Shown: one piece after another, positions 9,625 to 20,055 of the stretch
How the letters are laid out: each line of letters opens with the position of its first letter
Position numbering within the stretch: position 1 is the stretch's first letter
Notes under the pieces: generated by a model
Told to the model about the DNA's origin: nothing
What the model saw: the letters and a program-made list of their open reading frames with translations, nothing else
The model's database searches: none
Made by a program: the position numbers and the translations under genes
Source of the DNA: Rhizoclosmatium globosum
Lineage: Eukaryota; Chytridiomycota; Chytridiomycetes; Chytridiales; Chytriomycetaceae
NCBI GenBank assembly: GCA_002104985.1
Contig: MCGO01000081.1
Location: 119,047-183,046, forward strand
DNA: 64,000 nucleotides
Direction of reading: 5' to 3'

Positions 9625-11376
9625 ATGTCCACCATCCAAACTAAGCTACCACTCGAAATAATCCGCGACATCTTTGGATGGATTGACCCTCGATGCACTC
9701 ACCGTTACCGAGAGCTGTGTCGTAGAGTGAATGCGGCTCTTGATGATATCCACTTTGCGAGGCTCAACCTTCACCGATTCATCACTTACAGCCACCAACC
9801 AACGGTAACTGAAGAATGGCTAGAATCCGAAAGGTACCACCAACCAATGGTAACTGTTGAATGGCAAGAATCCGAAATGTCGTATATCAAAGATAAATTT
9901 GGTATTACTTCCGAGGACGGCCATATTAGCATATATCCTCATGGACTTGACCACATGTTCTTTGCTTTCCCAAAAGATTACCGCACCGTGTATGCTGAAT
10001 CCATGCTTAAAGACTTGGCTGTAATGAAATGGGTAAAAGGAATTACCATGAATCCAAGCCAAAAACTTCATCCATTATCGAAACTACACTCTGAGATTGG
10101 GCTTCTCACAAAACTCCAGGTTCTTAAACTAGACCGTCTTTCATTACCTGGACCAATTCCAAATGACATCAGTCATCTCACACTCCTCCGACATTTGCTA
10201 TTGGAGAAGTTGGGTTTGACGGGGAATATTCCATCATGCATCGGTCAACTGATTCATCTGAAAGAACTTTCGTTATTTAATAACAGCTTGGACGGGCCTA
10301 TTCCCGTTGAAATCACTCACATCTCAAATCTTAATTATTTGGATTTGGCTTGGAATCAACTGTCTGGCAATATACCCGAATCAATAGGGAACTTGACAAG
10401 CCTATTATTATTAAGATTGGGGCCAAATTGCTTGAGTGGGTCGATTCCGCCCACGATTGGACAGCTTGTAAATCTACATGAATTAAGTCTTGAATGTAAC
10501 CAACTCACTGGATGTATTCCTCCCGAAATCGTAAGCCTACAGCAAATGGTTTCCCTTGATCTCCAACACAATCAACTTGATGGATGTATTCCTCCCGACA
10601 TTGGAAACAGGCAGCATCTGTTTAGCCTTGACCTCAGTGAAAATTGTCTTAATGGATGTATTCCTCCTGAAATTGGAAACATGCAGCAGCTGAGACGCCT
10701 TATCCTCAGCAACAATCTCCTTGATGGATGTATTCCACCCGAAATTGGAAACCTACAGAACATGAAATCGCTTGTACTCGACAACAATCAACTTGATGGA
10801 TGTATTCCTCCTGAAATTGGATACATGCAGCAACTGACGTGCCTTATCCTCAGCAATAATCGTCTTGATGGATGTATACCAGCCGAATTAGGAACACTAG
10901 GGAATTTGAGTATTCTTGATCTCAGTGGAAATAAGTTCACTGGACATCTGCCTGATTTCTTGAGTGGACTCACGTCGCTTACAATGCTTGATATAAGTCG
11001 AAACGCTTTTTCAGGCCCCATTTCGGAAGTGGCTTCTTCTCGATTTATTTCTTGTCAATCAATCAATCTCAGTTATAACGCATTCACGGGAAAGATACCT
11101 GATGCTTTGTGGAATGCTGGGAAATTAGAGGAACTTTTCTTGAATGATACACAATTCGACGCGTTTGAAATTCCGGACACTGTTGGAGAGAGCTTGACAA
11201 TATTGGATATAAGTAACACAAAAGTGTTTGGACGTTTGCCTGTGGCCTTGGCATATTTAAATGACCTTAAAGAACTGAAAGTGGATGGAACTAACCTTGA
11301 AAAGATTGTGAAGAGTTCATTTAGATTTTGTCCTTTTTGGTCATATTTGAGGAATATTGGGTTTGAGTTGGATTGA
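9625..11376 (+). CDS. LRR-B2: F-box-like, plant-type LRR protein with expanded repeat block (583 aa)
   Basis: Intact intronless ORF, MSTIQTKLPLEIIRDIFGWI, with the same F-box-like head and C-terminal cap as LRR-B1. It is about 106 residues longer than LRR-B1. Part of the extra length is a 30-residue insert after the head, containing a repeated HQPTVTEEW-type phrase (about 9790-9860). The rest is extra 24-residue LRR units near 10500-10880 carrying the almost invariant core DGCIPPEIGNMQQL. The near-identity of these units suggests recent unit duplication. It converges with the intact GH18 chitinase at 11750-13219. An inverted near-copy (LRR-B3) lies at 40052-41752. Confidence 0.87.
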   Translation: MSTIQTKLPLEIIRDIFGWIDPRCTHRYRELCRRVNAALDDIHFARLNLHRFITYSHQPTVTEEWLESERYHQPMVTVEWQESEMSYIKDKFGITSEDGHISIYPHGLDHMFFAFPKDYRTVYAESMLKDLAVMKWVKGITMNPSQKLHPLSKLHSEIGLLTKLQVLKLDRLSLPGPIPNDISHLTLLRHLLLEKLGLTGNIPSCIGQLIHLKELSLFNNSLDGPIPVEITHISNLNYLDLAWNQLSGNIPESIGNLTSLLLLRLGPNCLSGSIPPTIGQLVNLHELSLECNQLTGCIPPEIVSLQQMVSLDLQHNQLDGCIPPDIGNRQHLFSLDLSENCLNGCIPPEIGNMQQLRRLILSNNLLDGCIPPEIGNLQNMKSLVLDNNQLDGCIPPEIGYMQQLTCLILSNNRLDGCIPAELGTLGNLSILDLSGNKFTGHLPDFLSGLTSLTMLDISRNAFSGPISEVASSRFISCQSINLSYNAFTGKIPDALWNAGKLEELFLNDTQFDAFEIPDTVGESLTILDISNTKVFGRLPVALAYLNDLKELKVDGTNLEKIVKSSFRFCPFWSYLRNIGFELD

Positions 11377-11749
11377 TTTTGAGTGTTCATTCAGTTTTAA
11401 GATATAAAGTCTGCTTTCGAGTTAATAGTGTCTCCTCTACTTGGGCATATCTTGTAACTAGATGTACTTTTGATGAGGGTTTATCTCTGGAGAAGTTGCT
11501 ACATACCCTTGATCTCAGGTCAGTCACTTGGGTCAAATCGAACTCGTGAGGGATCAGAGTCCGCAAAGTAGACAAAAACTCTTGACAGGCGATGTTTATG
11601 AGTCATCAACTATATTGATTATATCATTTAAATTGATTGATTGTGATATACGTTTTCTCGGAGAATTACTATTTACTATTGTATTCTATTCTTTTTCATA
11701 GACATGACAGACAAGCACTAAAACACTAAGTGATAAGCATACCGTCCAC
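11377..11749. other. Spacer between convergent LRR-B2 and chitinase
   Basis: A 373-bp AT-rich spacer between two convergent genes, expected to hold both 3' UTRs. It is conserved in the inverted copy at 39695-40051. No coding sequence seen. Confidence 0.6.
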
Positions 11750-13219
11750 TTAGTTTGGAAGGCTGTTCACAAATGTCTTGTACTTTGCTCCATCTGTGAG
11801 CCCCATCCAGAAACAGTCCCACCACATCAATCCGCCAAAGATGGATGGATTCAAAGCCTTCCAGCCTGGAACCAAACTGGAAACTGCAGCCCAGGGGTCA
11901 GATGCACCAAAGTTTCCAGCGTTTGCACTCGCAGGGAATCCAACAACCAATTTAACGTTCTTGTTTGGCCACAATGGCGTCTGAGACATCCAAGATCCTT
12001 GGTTATGGTTCCAGATGGAAGAATTGTCTGCATAGTTGGGACCTTGTTGAGGACCACTGAAAGCCAAACCACAAAGCGCAGAGTAGAACTGAACAGAGAC
12101 GAAATCAAACCATCCGTTCTTCAACGTGTAATCCATGTTGGCATCAGGAATTGGACACTGTGGTGCTGCAGAGATGTAGTACTGCTTCCCAGACGCGACA
12201 ATCAAAGAACGCAATTCGTTCACGAGTTCCGCGTATCCTGCATTCGTGCTTCCATCATTGCTCTCCACATCGATATCAATTCCATCAAGAACGACACCTG
12301 GAAGTACACGAGAAGCCAAGGGAGTACTACCACCCAAGAAGTTGTTCCACAACGTTGTTGCAGCAGCTTTTCCCAACCCAGCACCAAGTCCTGCAGATCC
12401 AAGTTGTCCTCCGACAGAGGCTCCAATACGGATTCCCTTCGATTGACAGTACAGGACGTCGGCGGCGACTTGCTTGAGGTCGCGTTGGGTGATGTCGGAG
12501 TCGAATACCCAGGTTCCAGCGTTGATGAAGGAGAGTTGGATGATGGAGTATACGTTCAAATCGCAATACGTTGCGAGGGAGAGTTCTCCGGCAGTTGGGT
12601 GGGCTCCCCAGTACGAGACGATTAAGTTCTGGTATGCACCAGATGGAGGTGGAGGAGTTCCTGTTGTAGTGACTACAGCGGCGGTTGTAGTGGTTTTAAT
12701 GACTGCAGCAGTTGTTGTTTGGACGATTGGAGCGGTTGTGGTTTTCACAACGGCGGTGGTTGTTGGTGGCACGGCATTCGTTGTTGTTGATTTCACTGCC
12801 GTGGTGGTCGTGGTCGTAGTAGTTGTGGAGGTGGTCGTGGTCTTAAAAAGATTGATTAGTAATTGATCGGATAAGGAAGAGCATACAAACTTTGGCAACG
12901 GCAGTCGTGGTTTGAGGGTTTGGATTTGTCCCAGTGAGACAACCAACATAGCCGCTGGTAGTACAATACGTTCCAGTACCACAAGTTTGCAAAAGAGTCC
13001 AGTTAAGAACACCTCCAGCACCGTAAGCACATTGATTCAAGCTCTAAAACACAGAGGACAAGTCAGCGACGAAGAGTGAACATTATTTCGTTATTATCCC
13101 ACCTGTCCCGAACACTGATAAGCACCGAAAGTACATGTATCACGCTTGGAGATATCAATTGGAGAAGCGGAGACTGCAGTAATAGCAGCTACCACTGAAA
13201 GGACTGATGAAAGCTGCAT
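11750..13219 (-). CDS. Secreted GH18 chitinase with CBM19-like domain and Thr-rich linker
   Basis: Endo-chitinase acting outside the cell on chitin. Three exons: 13219-13103, 13043-12891 and 12841-11750, with GT-AG introns of 59 and 49 bp that keep frame. The signal peptide is MQLSSVLSVVAAITAVSASP, followed by DISKR. A cysteine-rich module (CTFGAYQCSG...CAYGAGG...CGTGTYC) resembles CBM19. Next come about 60 residues of Thr/Val-rich linker and the GH18 barrel beginning NLIVSYWGAHP. The catalytic motif LDGIDIDVE carries the DxxDxDxE pattern with the acid/base Glu. The conserved GGLMWWDCFW strand lies near the C-terminus. The gene is intact, unlike the two related copies at 7845-8075 and 38465-39694. 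It is convergent with LRR-B2. Confidence 0.93.
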
Positions 13220-13411
13220 GGTTTGGAGACAAATTCTGGGAGTGATATACGGGAGGCATTCCCTCTTTTCTATGCTTTCCGCAGAGTAGCAAAGCGTCAC
13301 GTGTAATATCTATGGATCAGGTGGAAAGTCATTCGGCTGCATCAGGTGGGAAAGCGGGGCCACCCTGATTAAATTTTTTTTTTGCTTGGCAGCGATTTAA
13401 TCACTAATCAT

Positions 13412-15679
13412 TTATTGGTGATGTGTGCTGAACAGAGTTTCAAATAAGTGGATTAAGCTCTGTGGGACGATGGGGAGGTGGTAGATTCCAATGACACGGT
13501 AGAATTGGTGTAGGAAGAGTGGGCTGACGATGAGAGTGATAGCAAGAGCGACTGTGCAAACGATTAGCTCTCAAAGCGATGCGAAGATACTTACTCATAA
13601 TCCTCGTAGCTTTCCAAAGAATCGACTTCCCAAACAGTTTGTCTGATTGGTATTCAAGAATACAAAGTACCCCCTGCGTCAAAAAGAACACAAGACTTCC
13701 ACCCAACGGCTGTTCTCCCAGGAAGAACAATAACGTTCCAAACTCATGAATTAAAGCTGATTGAAAAAAAGCTGCCATGCAAGCGATCGAGAGATGGATT
13801 GGGTTCCTCTTTGCTGCAGAATTGCGAGGTGGATCAATGTATTCGAGGAACTTGAGTGTGGGAACAAACGCAACGTGATGAAAGTACGACTTCATAGGAA
13901 TATTCCATCTCCGCGACCAGAACTCGTGTAGCGAGGTGGAAAGGAACGGGTTCTTGAATAACGGGAAGTACGGTACTTGAAATAGAATCGCGATAGCAAG
14001 TACTGTAATCTCATAACCTAACGTAAATCAGATTAAATCTGCGCATCAATATAATTGCAAGGAGAATACAACTTACTAATCTGCATCTTACAAAACCCCA
14101 TAACCCCCAACACAACAATCCCTCTCACACTTTCCAAATCCCTTAAATCCAACAACCCCCGTTCCGGAGTAAACGGATGCAAATTCGTATACGCAATCGT
14201 CGCCGCTGTGAAGTACTTCACAAGGGGTTCTTCTTGTTCATTACCTAGGTTCAAAGACTTGGCAACGGGGCTTGTATTTATTCTTTTACGTTTTGTTATT
14301 TGGTTATTTTATGTACTTTGCTTATTTATTTGTCGTTATGGGGGATCAGCGGTAAATCAGTAAAGATTGAAGTTGTCTATAATTGAAGTGCTGTGGCGAG
14401 CATAGAGAGTATATTCAAGGACCCTTCGACAGTCGCTGCGGGTGAGCGCTGTTGTCGACCATATTCACGCCAGGGAATCTCGTTGCGAGTTCTGAGCGAT
14501 AGTGTTGAACAAGTAGCACAGGTACAATGGGCACAGAAAGAATCTCTAGTTAGGGGACCTGTGGGTTGTAGGTCTGGCCAAAAGTAACGTGGATAACGTC
14601 AATGGACCGTGAGGCGCTTAGGACCGGATAACGGCTTCTGGAAATAACCGTGGTGACGTCGTTTAGTCAAAGGGGAGTTGTGCAGCCATGGATCAAGAGG
14701 TACAGCGGGGTGATCATGGTGCGACTCGACAGTTTATTATATTTGAGCGGAGGCAGGAACCTAGTTCCCCACGGATTGCTAAACCGAGCATATATAATGA
14801 CACGTTCTAACGTTTGGACTTGGTCGTTCGGAGCGTAGGAAAAGGAGCTATAGACCGTGTTGAGGTCATGCGGCACTAGTCCTAAAAGCGCTCTTCAGTG
14901 GGGTAAGTCGAGCAGCTACGAGGTGGAGTATTTCTTTATTAGTTGTGTTGTTTCTTTTATTGTTATTCTCTTTCCTGTTCTTTCCCTTCCCTTACTGTTA
15001 GTTCTACGATGCTCTAACGTGCTTAGGAACCGCACATTTCCCGCTCTGCAATTGGGGCCAATGGACCTGCAGGGTAGGATGGACATTACTTCCAAATCTA
15101 TAACGATCGAGGTCTGTCGTCGTCCAGTCGATGGATCGAGACCAGTTAGAGGTTTCACACCGCATACACACCCAAAAACACACACTGTCTCGCCACAACC
15201 CCGCCATAAAACCCGACACCCCTGTCCTCTGGTTTCCACTTCCGAAGCCCCGCAGCGTCCCACGCATCTTTCACGTGTTTCCGCGTGAATCGCGGGTTGT
15301 TGGATGTGATGAGGAACTCAATGTAGTTGTGGCGTGTCCAGGTTTCTGTGTTTTTGAGGAGGCTTGATTCGAGGAGGCGGACGGAGAGGAAGCCGGATAT
15401 GATTAGGGACCATGTGTAGTCGTAGACGGGGTTGTTGCAGCGGCAGAGGGGCCAGAAGAGGGCGTAGGCTAGATTGGGGACTAGGAGCTCGATCCATTGG
15501 GGGAGGCGGGGTTTGGATGTTAGAAGTGGGTAGTGGACTAGTGGAATTACGAGGAATGCGTGGGCCTGGTTGGAGGTTTGACGTTTAGTTTGGGAAGAGT
15601 TAAGAGCGGGTAAAGCTTTACAAGTGTCAACCAAACAGGCATTTGTATGAGAGCGAGCAGAAAGAATCGGAACGTTCAC
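13412..15679 (-). CDS. Wax-synthase-like membrane-bound O-acyltransferase (MBOAT type), 5' end uncertain
   Basis: Likely an ER acyltransferase that esterifies alcohols or sterol-like acceptors with acyl-CoA. The N-terminal exon (about 15679-15160) has hydrophobic helices and LLVPNLAYALFWPLCR, plus KDAWDAAGLRKWKPEDRGVG. A middle exon covers about 14290-14085. A third exon holds SLHEFWSRRWNIPMKSYFHH (around 13930-13880), the FWxRRW motif of this family, followed by AAFFQSALIHEF, where the His is the expected catalytic residue. The last exon follows an intron GTAAGTATC...TTTGCACAG (about 13600-13555) and ends at a stop at 13412-13414. No ATG is in frame in the first visible exon, so a short upstream exon or a frame error is likely. 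An unusually large intron (about 14290-15155) contains foreign-looking sequence. Confidence 0.75.
14375..15145. other. Unexplained segment inside the wax-synthase intron
   Basis: About 770 bp that look unlike the rest of the window's introns. Base composition is balanced, it contains no long ORF, it has a pyrimidine-rich run at 14930-15000 and a TATATAA box-like stretch near 14797. It ends within a few bases of the 5' splice site at about 15150. Most other introns here are 45-70 bp, with a few of about 200-600 bp. I found no clear terminal repeats or target duplication. A solo LTR or other short insertion is possible. Confidence 0.4.
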
Positions 15680-15861
15680 AAGAGAATTCTTGGAATCAAA
15701 ATGCAGCGCTTTTTAAGTTTTGGGTGAAAGGTTTCCGATCTCCTTCCGATCTCCAACAAGACTGAACACCGCAGAATCCAAAAGGTATAAATAAGTTTAT
15801 ACATAGTCAAATAGTCTGCTCATATCTCCCCCTCCCATCCAAAAACCCAAAACCGTAACCA

Positions 15862-18800
15862 TTAAACCGCAGCATCCCCACCACCACCACCACCAGAAGC
15901 CTTCTTCTGCTTCTTCAAAATCATCTGCTCCAAAATATCCTTCGCATACACAATCCGATCCACAACCTCCCTCTCCTTCCTCGCGAGAAACGATTCAACG
16001 GTGCGGGTTGTCATTTCGCGGTTCTTGTCAATGTATGTGATGAGTTGCGCGTTTTGGGAGAGGATCAGTTTTGTGTGATCAAAGAGGTTGATCTTATTGA
16101 AGGGCTTGTTAGTTTTTTGGAGGGGAAAAGGGTTTGGATGGGTGTATTACGTACCTGGACGATTTGGTTGCTCAGGCGGAATACGACTCCATGTTTCGTT
16201 TTCAGGTATTTCGTGAGGAAGATTAAGTCTGATGTACGAGGAGATGTGTGGATATCTTCTTTCACATTCTGTTGGTTGTGTTTTTAGATTCCCAAATACA
16301 CAAGAGAACAAGCAACATGACTCACCTGGTACAACTTCTCCTGCATATACCCTGCGAAATGCTTCAAAAGCGTTACTTTCTTTTGCAAGTCGGTTGGATA
16401 CGTTGTCATTGTATACGGCCGTCTATGCATTCGTGTCCCTTCCGCTCCAGACTCGTAGTACAAGTATTCGATATGTCTGCCATACCCAACTTCCGTCAGC
16501 ATACGTTAAAATAAAGAAAACACTCACACTTGGTCTGAAGACATCAACAAACTCGTTGAATCGTTAAAGTAGACACCAATAGACCCGTCCTGCAACTCAT
16601 ACCCGAGTCCATATTTGTTTGAATAGTCGATCCATTTTATAATGAATACGTCGGGGTGTGGAGATTCGTCTTCGTCTGTGGCGGGGTGGTAGGTTTGGGA
16701 GTTTATGTTTGAGATGGCGGTTTTGATTGTGCGGTACATATTTTCGAGTGTGCTTCTTGGTGTTGTTGTCGTCTGCTCGACTTGGCGGTTTAGGTTTGGT
16801 GTGGGTGGTCTCATTAGCGTTGGTTGTGGTTGAGTTGTTGGTGTAGATGTGGCTGGAATGTCTGCGTCGTTGCGTGTGAGTGATCGACGCGTTTGCTGAA
16901 GAGGTGATGCTGTCATTGTAGATGGTTGTTGTTGTGGAATGGAAACGGGGTCTATACAAATTGTGAGTATCCCATCGTTCCAATATCTTGGTTTCATACC
17001 TTTTCCGACTGCCCTTGTTTCCTTCTCATGACTATAATTATGTGTTTGAACACTATGTCTCAACGTCCGCGGTGAAGCCTGGTTCAGAGTCGCTGCACAA
17101 ACACATCAATACATCAAACAACATCAGAGAATGCACTCAACTAGACTCTCCCAACACACCCTCATGACCCGAACTCCGTAATCTCTGCACCCCACTCCCT
17201 CTACTCCCTCGATTCTCATTCTCAACATTCTCATCCTGAGAGCGATGCGTCGCAGTCATAACCAACGCAGACATTGACTTTACAAACGGTTCCACTTCCG
17301 CCGAGATTCCACGTGACGCGCGTTGTCGCTCTGTTAGAGGCGGCACAGGTTCTGCTTCGATGCGTTTTGCGGGGGAGTCAAGGGAGGTGTGGGTGATTGG
17401 TTCTGAGGTGGTACGTTTTGGAAGTGGAGGTATTTCGTATGTGGGAATGACGGGTGCGCGTGGAGACGAGGGTTTCGGCTGACCAATTAGTCCTCCAGCA
17501 GCTCCAGTTGTGGTGTTGGCTGTAGTATTCGACCTTGAGAGTTTTCCGTTTGATGAAGGTTGGTTGTTTCGGACTACAATGTTGAGTTCGGCGAGAGTTG
17601 GGATGGTGTGTAATGCACTTGTTGGGATTAAATAGGGGACGGGTTCGGCGACGAAAAAGGTGTATCCAAGGACTTCTTGCACGGTTGGGCGAGAGTTTGG
17701 GTCTCTGGTTAATAAGGCTTCCACGACTTCACGCGCAGCATCCGAGATGGGGACGTTGTTGGGGAATTCGTATGTGTTGTCACGAATCTTTTTGTAGATT
17801 TGCTTCACGTCTTTTGTTTGAAAGGGGGGTTTTCCGATTAGGAGGGTGTAGAGGACGACGCCGAGGGACCACATGTCTACTTCGTAGGAGTGTCCTGTTG
17901 ATGTGTCAAAGAGTACTTCGGGGGCAATGTAGTTTGGTGTTCCACAGATTGTCCTGCCAATGGTTATTTGTTAGGTTTTATGTTTTGTGGTTGAATGAAA
18001 AGATCTCCATACTTTTTTCTTTCACCGTCGTGTTTGAGAATGGCTGCTAATCCAAAGTCTCCAATCTTGAGGCGCATATCTTTAGCGAGGAACATGTTCC
18101 CGAGCTTCAAGTCACGATGAATGACGCGGTGTTGATGCATATAATTGACGCCATGCAAGAGATGGTGCATATAATATCGTACTTCTGGTTCTGAAAGACG
18201 TTTACGAGTTCTGAGCATATCGACCATTGTCTATTGGGTTGGGTAGTTTTTAGATGGTTGTCGGACATGAGAAGACAAGAAACAGTTCCAGAACTGAAGC
18301 ACACGCATTCATCTAATCTCCCACACAATCTTATCATCAAATTAGAAAGAAAGAGACTCACGCCATTCTCGCAGAGCTCCATAATCATGTACACATTATC
18401 GTCATCTTCAAACACGTGCTGAAACTGAACAATTGCAGGATGGGACATTTGCTGATGGATTCTAATTTCTGCGAATAGCTTAAATGTTGAATGCGGTAGG
18501 AATAGGTTAGTTCTGAGTCTGGGAAGGTGGTGCGTTGAAAGCACTGAGCCAAGCACCTTTTGCTTCTGTTTCTGCGAAGTCAGCGAGGCCTTCCGAATAA
18601 CCTTCGCGGCGAGTCGCTCGCCCTTTTCAGTTGATACTTCGAAACAGCGCGCGAATCCGCCCTTTTTAAACGAAGGTGAAGCTGTCAATTCCCTCGTACT
18701 TGATTGGTGGTTATGTTAAACGTACTTCTCCGAGCAGCTTTCCAGTCGCGTACGAGGCATTTGCTTTCTTGTCGATTATTAATTGAGGTGGTGGTGGTCC

Positions 18801-18869
18801 AGCGTGTTTTGAGGAGGATGTTGGTGGTGGTGGTTGTGCTGCTGAAACAGGTGGTTTCACTTGCTCCAT
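15862..18869 (-). CDS. Polo-like kinase (Ser/Thr kinase with two polo boxes)
   Basis: Mitotic regulator acting at spindle poles and the division site. Start ATG at 18869 ([14 protein letters not shown]). Splicing GTACGT...AAAAAG near 18720-18665 joins GKLLGE to GGFARCFEV, giving the family's GxxGGFA glycine loop. The catalytic Lys lies in [11 protein letters not shown]. The catalytic loop is [11 protein letters not shown] and the Mg loop DFGLA (about 18120-18030). Kinase C-lobe: [20 protein letters not shown] and [18 protein letters not shown]. After a low-complexity linker comes polo box 1 ([27 protein letters not shown]; then [13 protein letters not shown]). Polo box 2 ([16 protein letters not shown], then FDHTKLIL) follows, ending in [14 protein letters not shown]. 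All frames join without breaks. At least seven introns. The start is about 100 bp from the divergent SNX3-like gene. Confidence 0.93.
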
Positions 18870-18970
18870 TTGTTTGAAGAATTGAATCAGAGACAGAAAA
18901 GAATGTCGAGAAACTGGCCCGAGGGTTTGTTGTGCCAGCCCCCTCTCTTTCTTGTTAGGCAACTGACTGG

Positions 18971-19916
18971 ATGCACCTAGGACTGTCCAAGATTGACTTT
19001 AGAGAACAGGTGCCTTCGCAGTCCTAGTCCTAGTCCTAGTCCCTGGTCGTCTAACCCACTCGCCCTGACAGACCGCCGAAGAGCGCTATGGCGTCCCAGA
19101 GAACTTTCTCGAAGTCGAAGTGCGAAACCCGCAAATCCAAGGCACGGGTCGCTCGCAGTTTGTCGACTACGAGATTGTCGTAAAAGTAACGTGCCCCGCT
19201 CGTCTCCTTCTCTTTCTTACATTTCAAATCGCAACAGACAAATATTCCTGCTTTCAAAATCAAACACTCGGTCGTGAGAAGGCGGTACAGTGACTTTGAA
19301 TGGTTCAAGGATGCCCTCGAGAGAGAGTCTTCAAAGTGAGTTCTCCTTGGAGTTTACAGGCGGCGACAGCTTGTTTGATACTGAAACTCAATGGTTGGGA
19401 GTAATGTGGAGTGGACTGCCGCTTCGAAAAGTGAAACTGGGGCTGTGAACAGAAATGGCAGGAGGTATCCATCGTTTCCACAAAGGGCTAAACTACTGGA
19501 TATTATGAGTGTCGAATCGAGAAATAGTTATTGAAGTACTTTCGGCTTCCAGCATTGGAATGTTAGAGTGAATATGGAATCAGGATAGAACTAGAGTTCA
19601 ACGACTCTGTCAAAGCAGTAGCGATCAGAAGCAATCTACAGAGAGCCTAACAATTCTTCTCGAATAGAGTCAATATCCCTCCTCTGCCAGGAAAAGTGTA
19701 CACCAACAGATTCTCAGATGAAGTTATCGAGACGCGTCGGGCTGGTCTTGAGCGATTCCTTCAAATGTGAGCACCCCTTTCGTCGTACGCTGAAATGACG
19801 ATATCTAAATTTGTCTTGGAAACAGTGTTGCGGGACACCCATTACTTCAAACTGGTTCACAAATCCTTGGAGTGTTTATCCAGGACCCAAACTTCAACCG
19901 TGACAGCTACCGATGA
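18971..19916 (+). CDS. SNX3/Grd19-like PX-domain sorting nexin
   Basis: Binds phosphatidylinositol-3-phosphate on endosomes and recruits cargo to retromer. Exons 2-5 are firm: 19072-19185, 19238-19335, 19668-19766 and 19826-19916. They join to [73 protein letters not shown] and [13 protein letters not shown]. The RRRYSDF motif is the PX phosphoinositide-binding signature, and the protein is essentially a bare PX domain, as in SNX3. The first exon is less certain: an ATG at 18971 ([13 protein letters not shown]) splices in frame by GTGCCTTC...CTGACAG. The third intron is 332 bp, long for this window. It is divergent from the polo kinase gene. Confidence 0.87.
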
Positions 19917-20055
19917 TTGTGACTGATTAGGAAACCAAGTTGTTTTTATTTGATTCTATTTTCGTGATGCATATTCTTTGAATTAAATGGTTTGTCTCTG
20001 AACAATTTGACTCTTGTTTTTTGTTTTTTGCAATTGACATTTGGATAGAACAAGA

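Larger units (their letters stand above)
9457..12970 (+). repeat. Segmental duplication, copy 1 (LRR-B2 plus GH18 chitinase)
   Basis: This block recurs in inverted orientation at 38465-41915. Homology covers the few bases after the LRR-A2 stop, LRR-B2, the intergenic spacer and the chitinase up to the middle of its chitin-binding exon. Spacer phrases such as the ACAAAAACTCTTGACAG region (11573-11590) are conserved in the other copy. Confidence 0.85.

Noticed and set aside
11999..12866. Long plus-strand open frames including a Val-rich one
   Set aside because: They are antisense shadows of the GH18 catalytic region and its Thr-rich linker.
14391..15100. A solo LTR inside the wax-synthase intron
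   Set aside because: I looked for TG...CA ends and flanking 4-6 bp duplications and could not identify a convincing pair.
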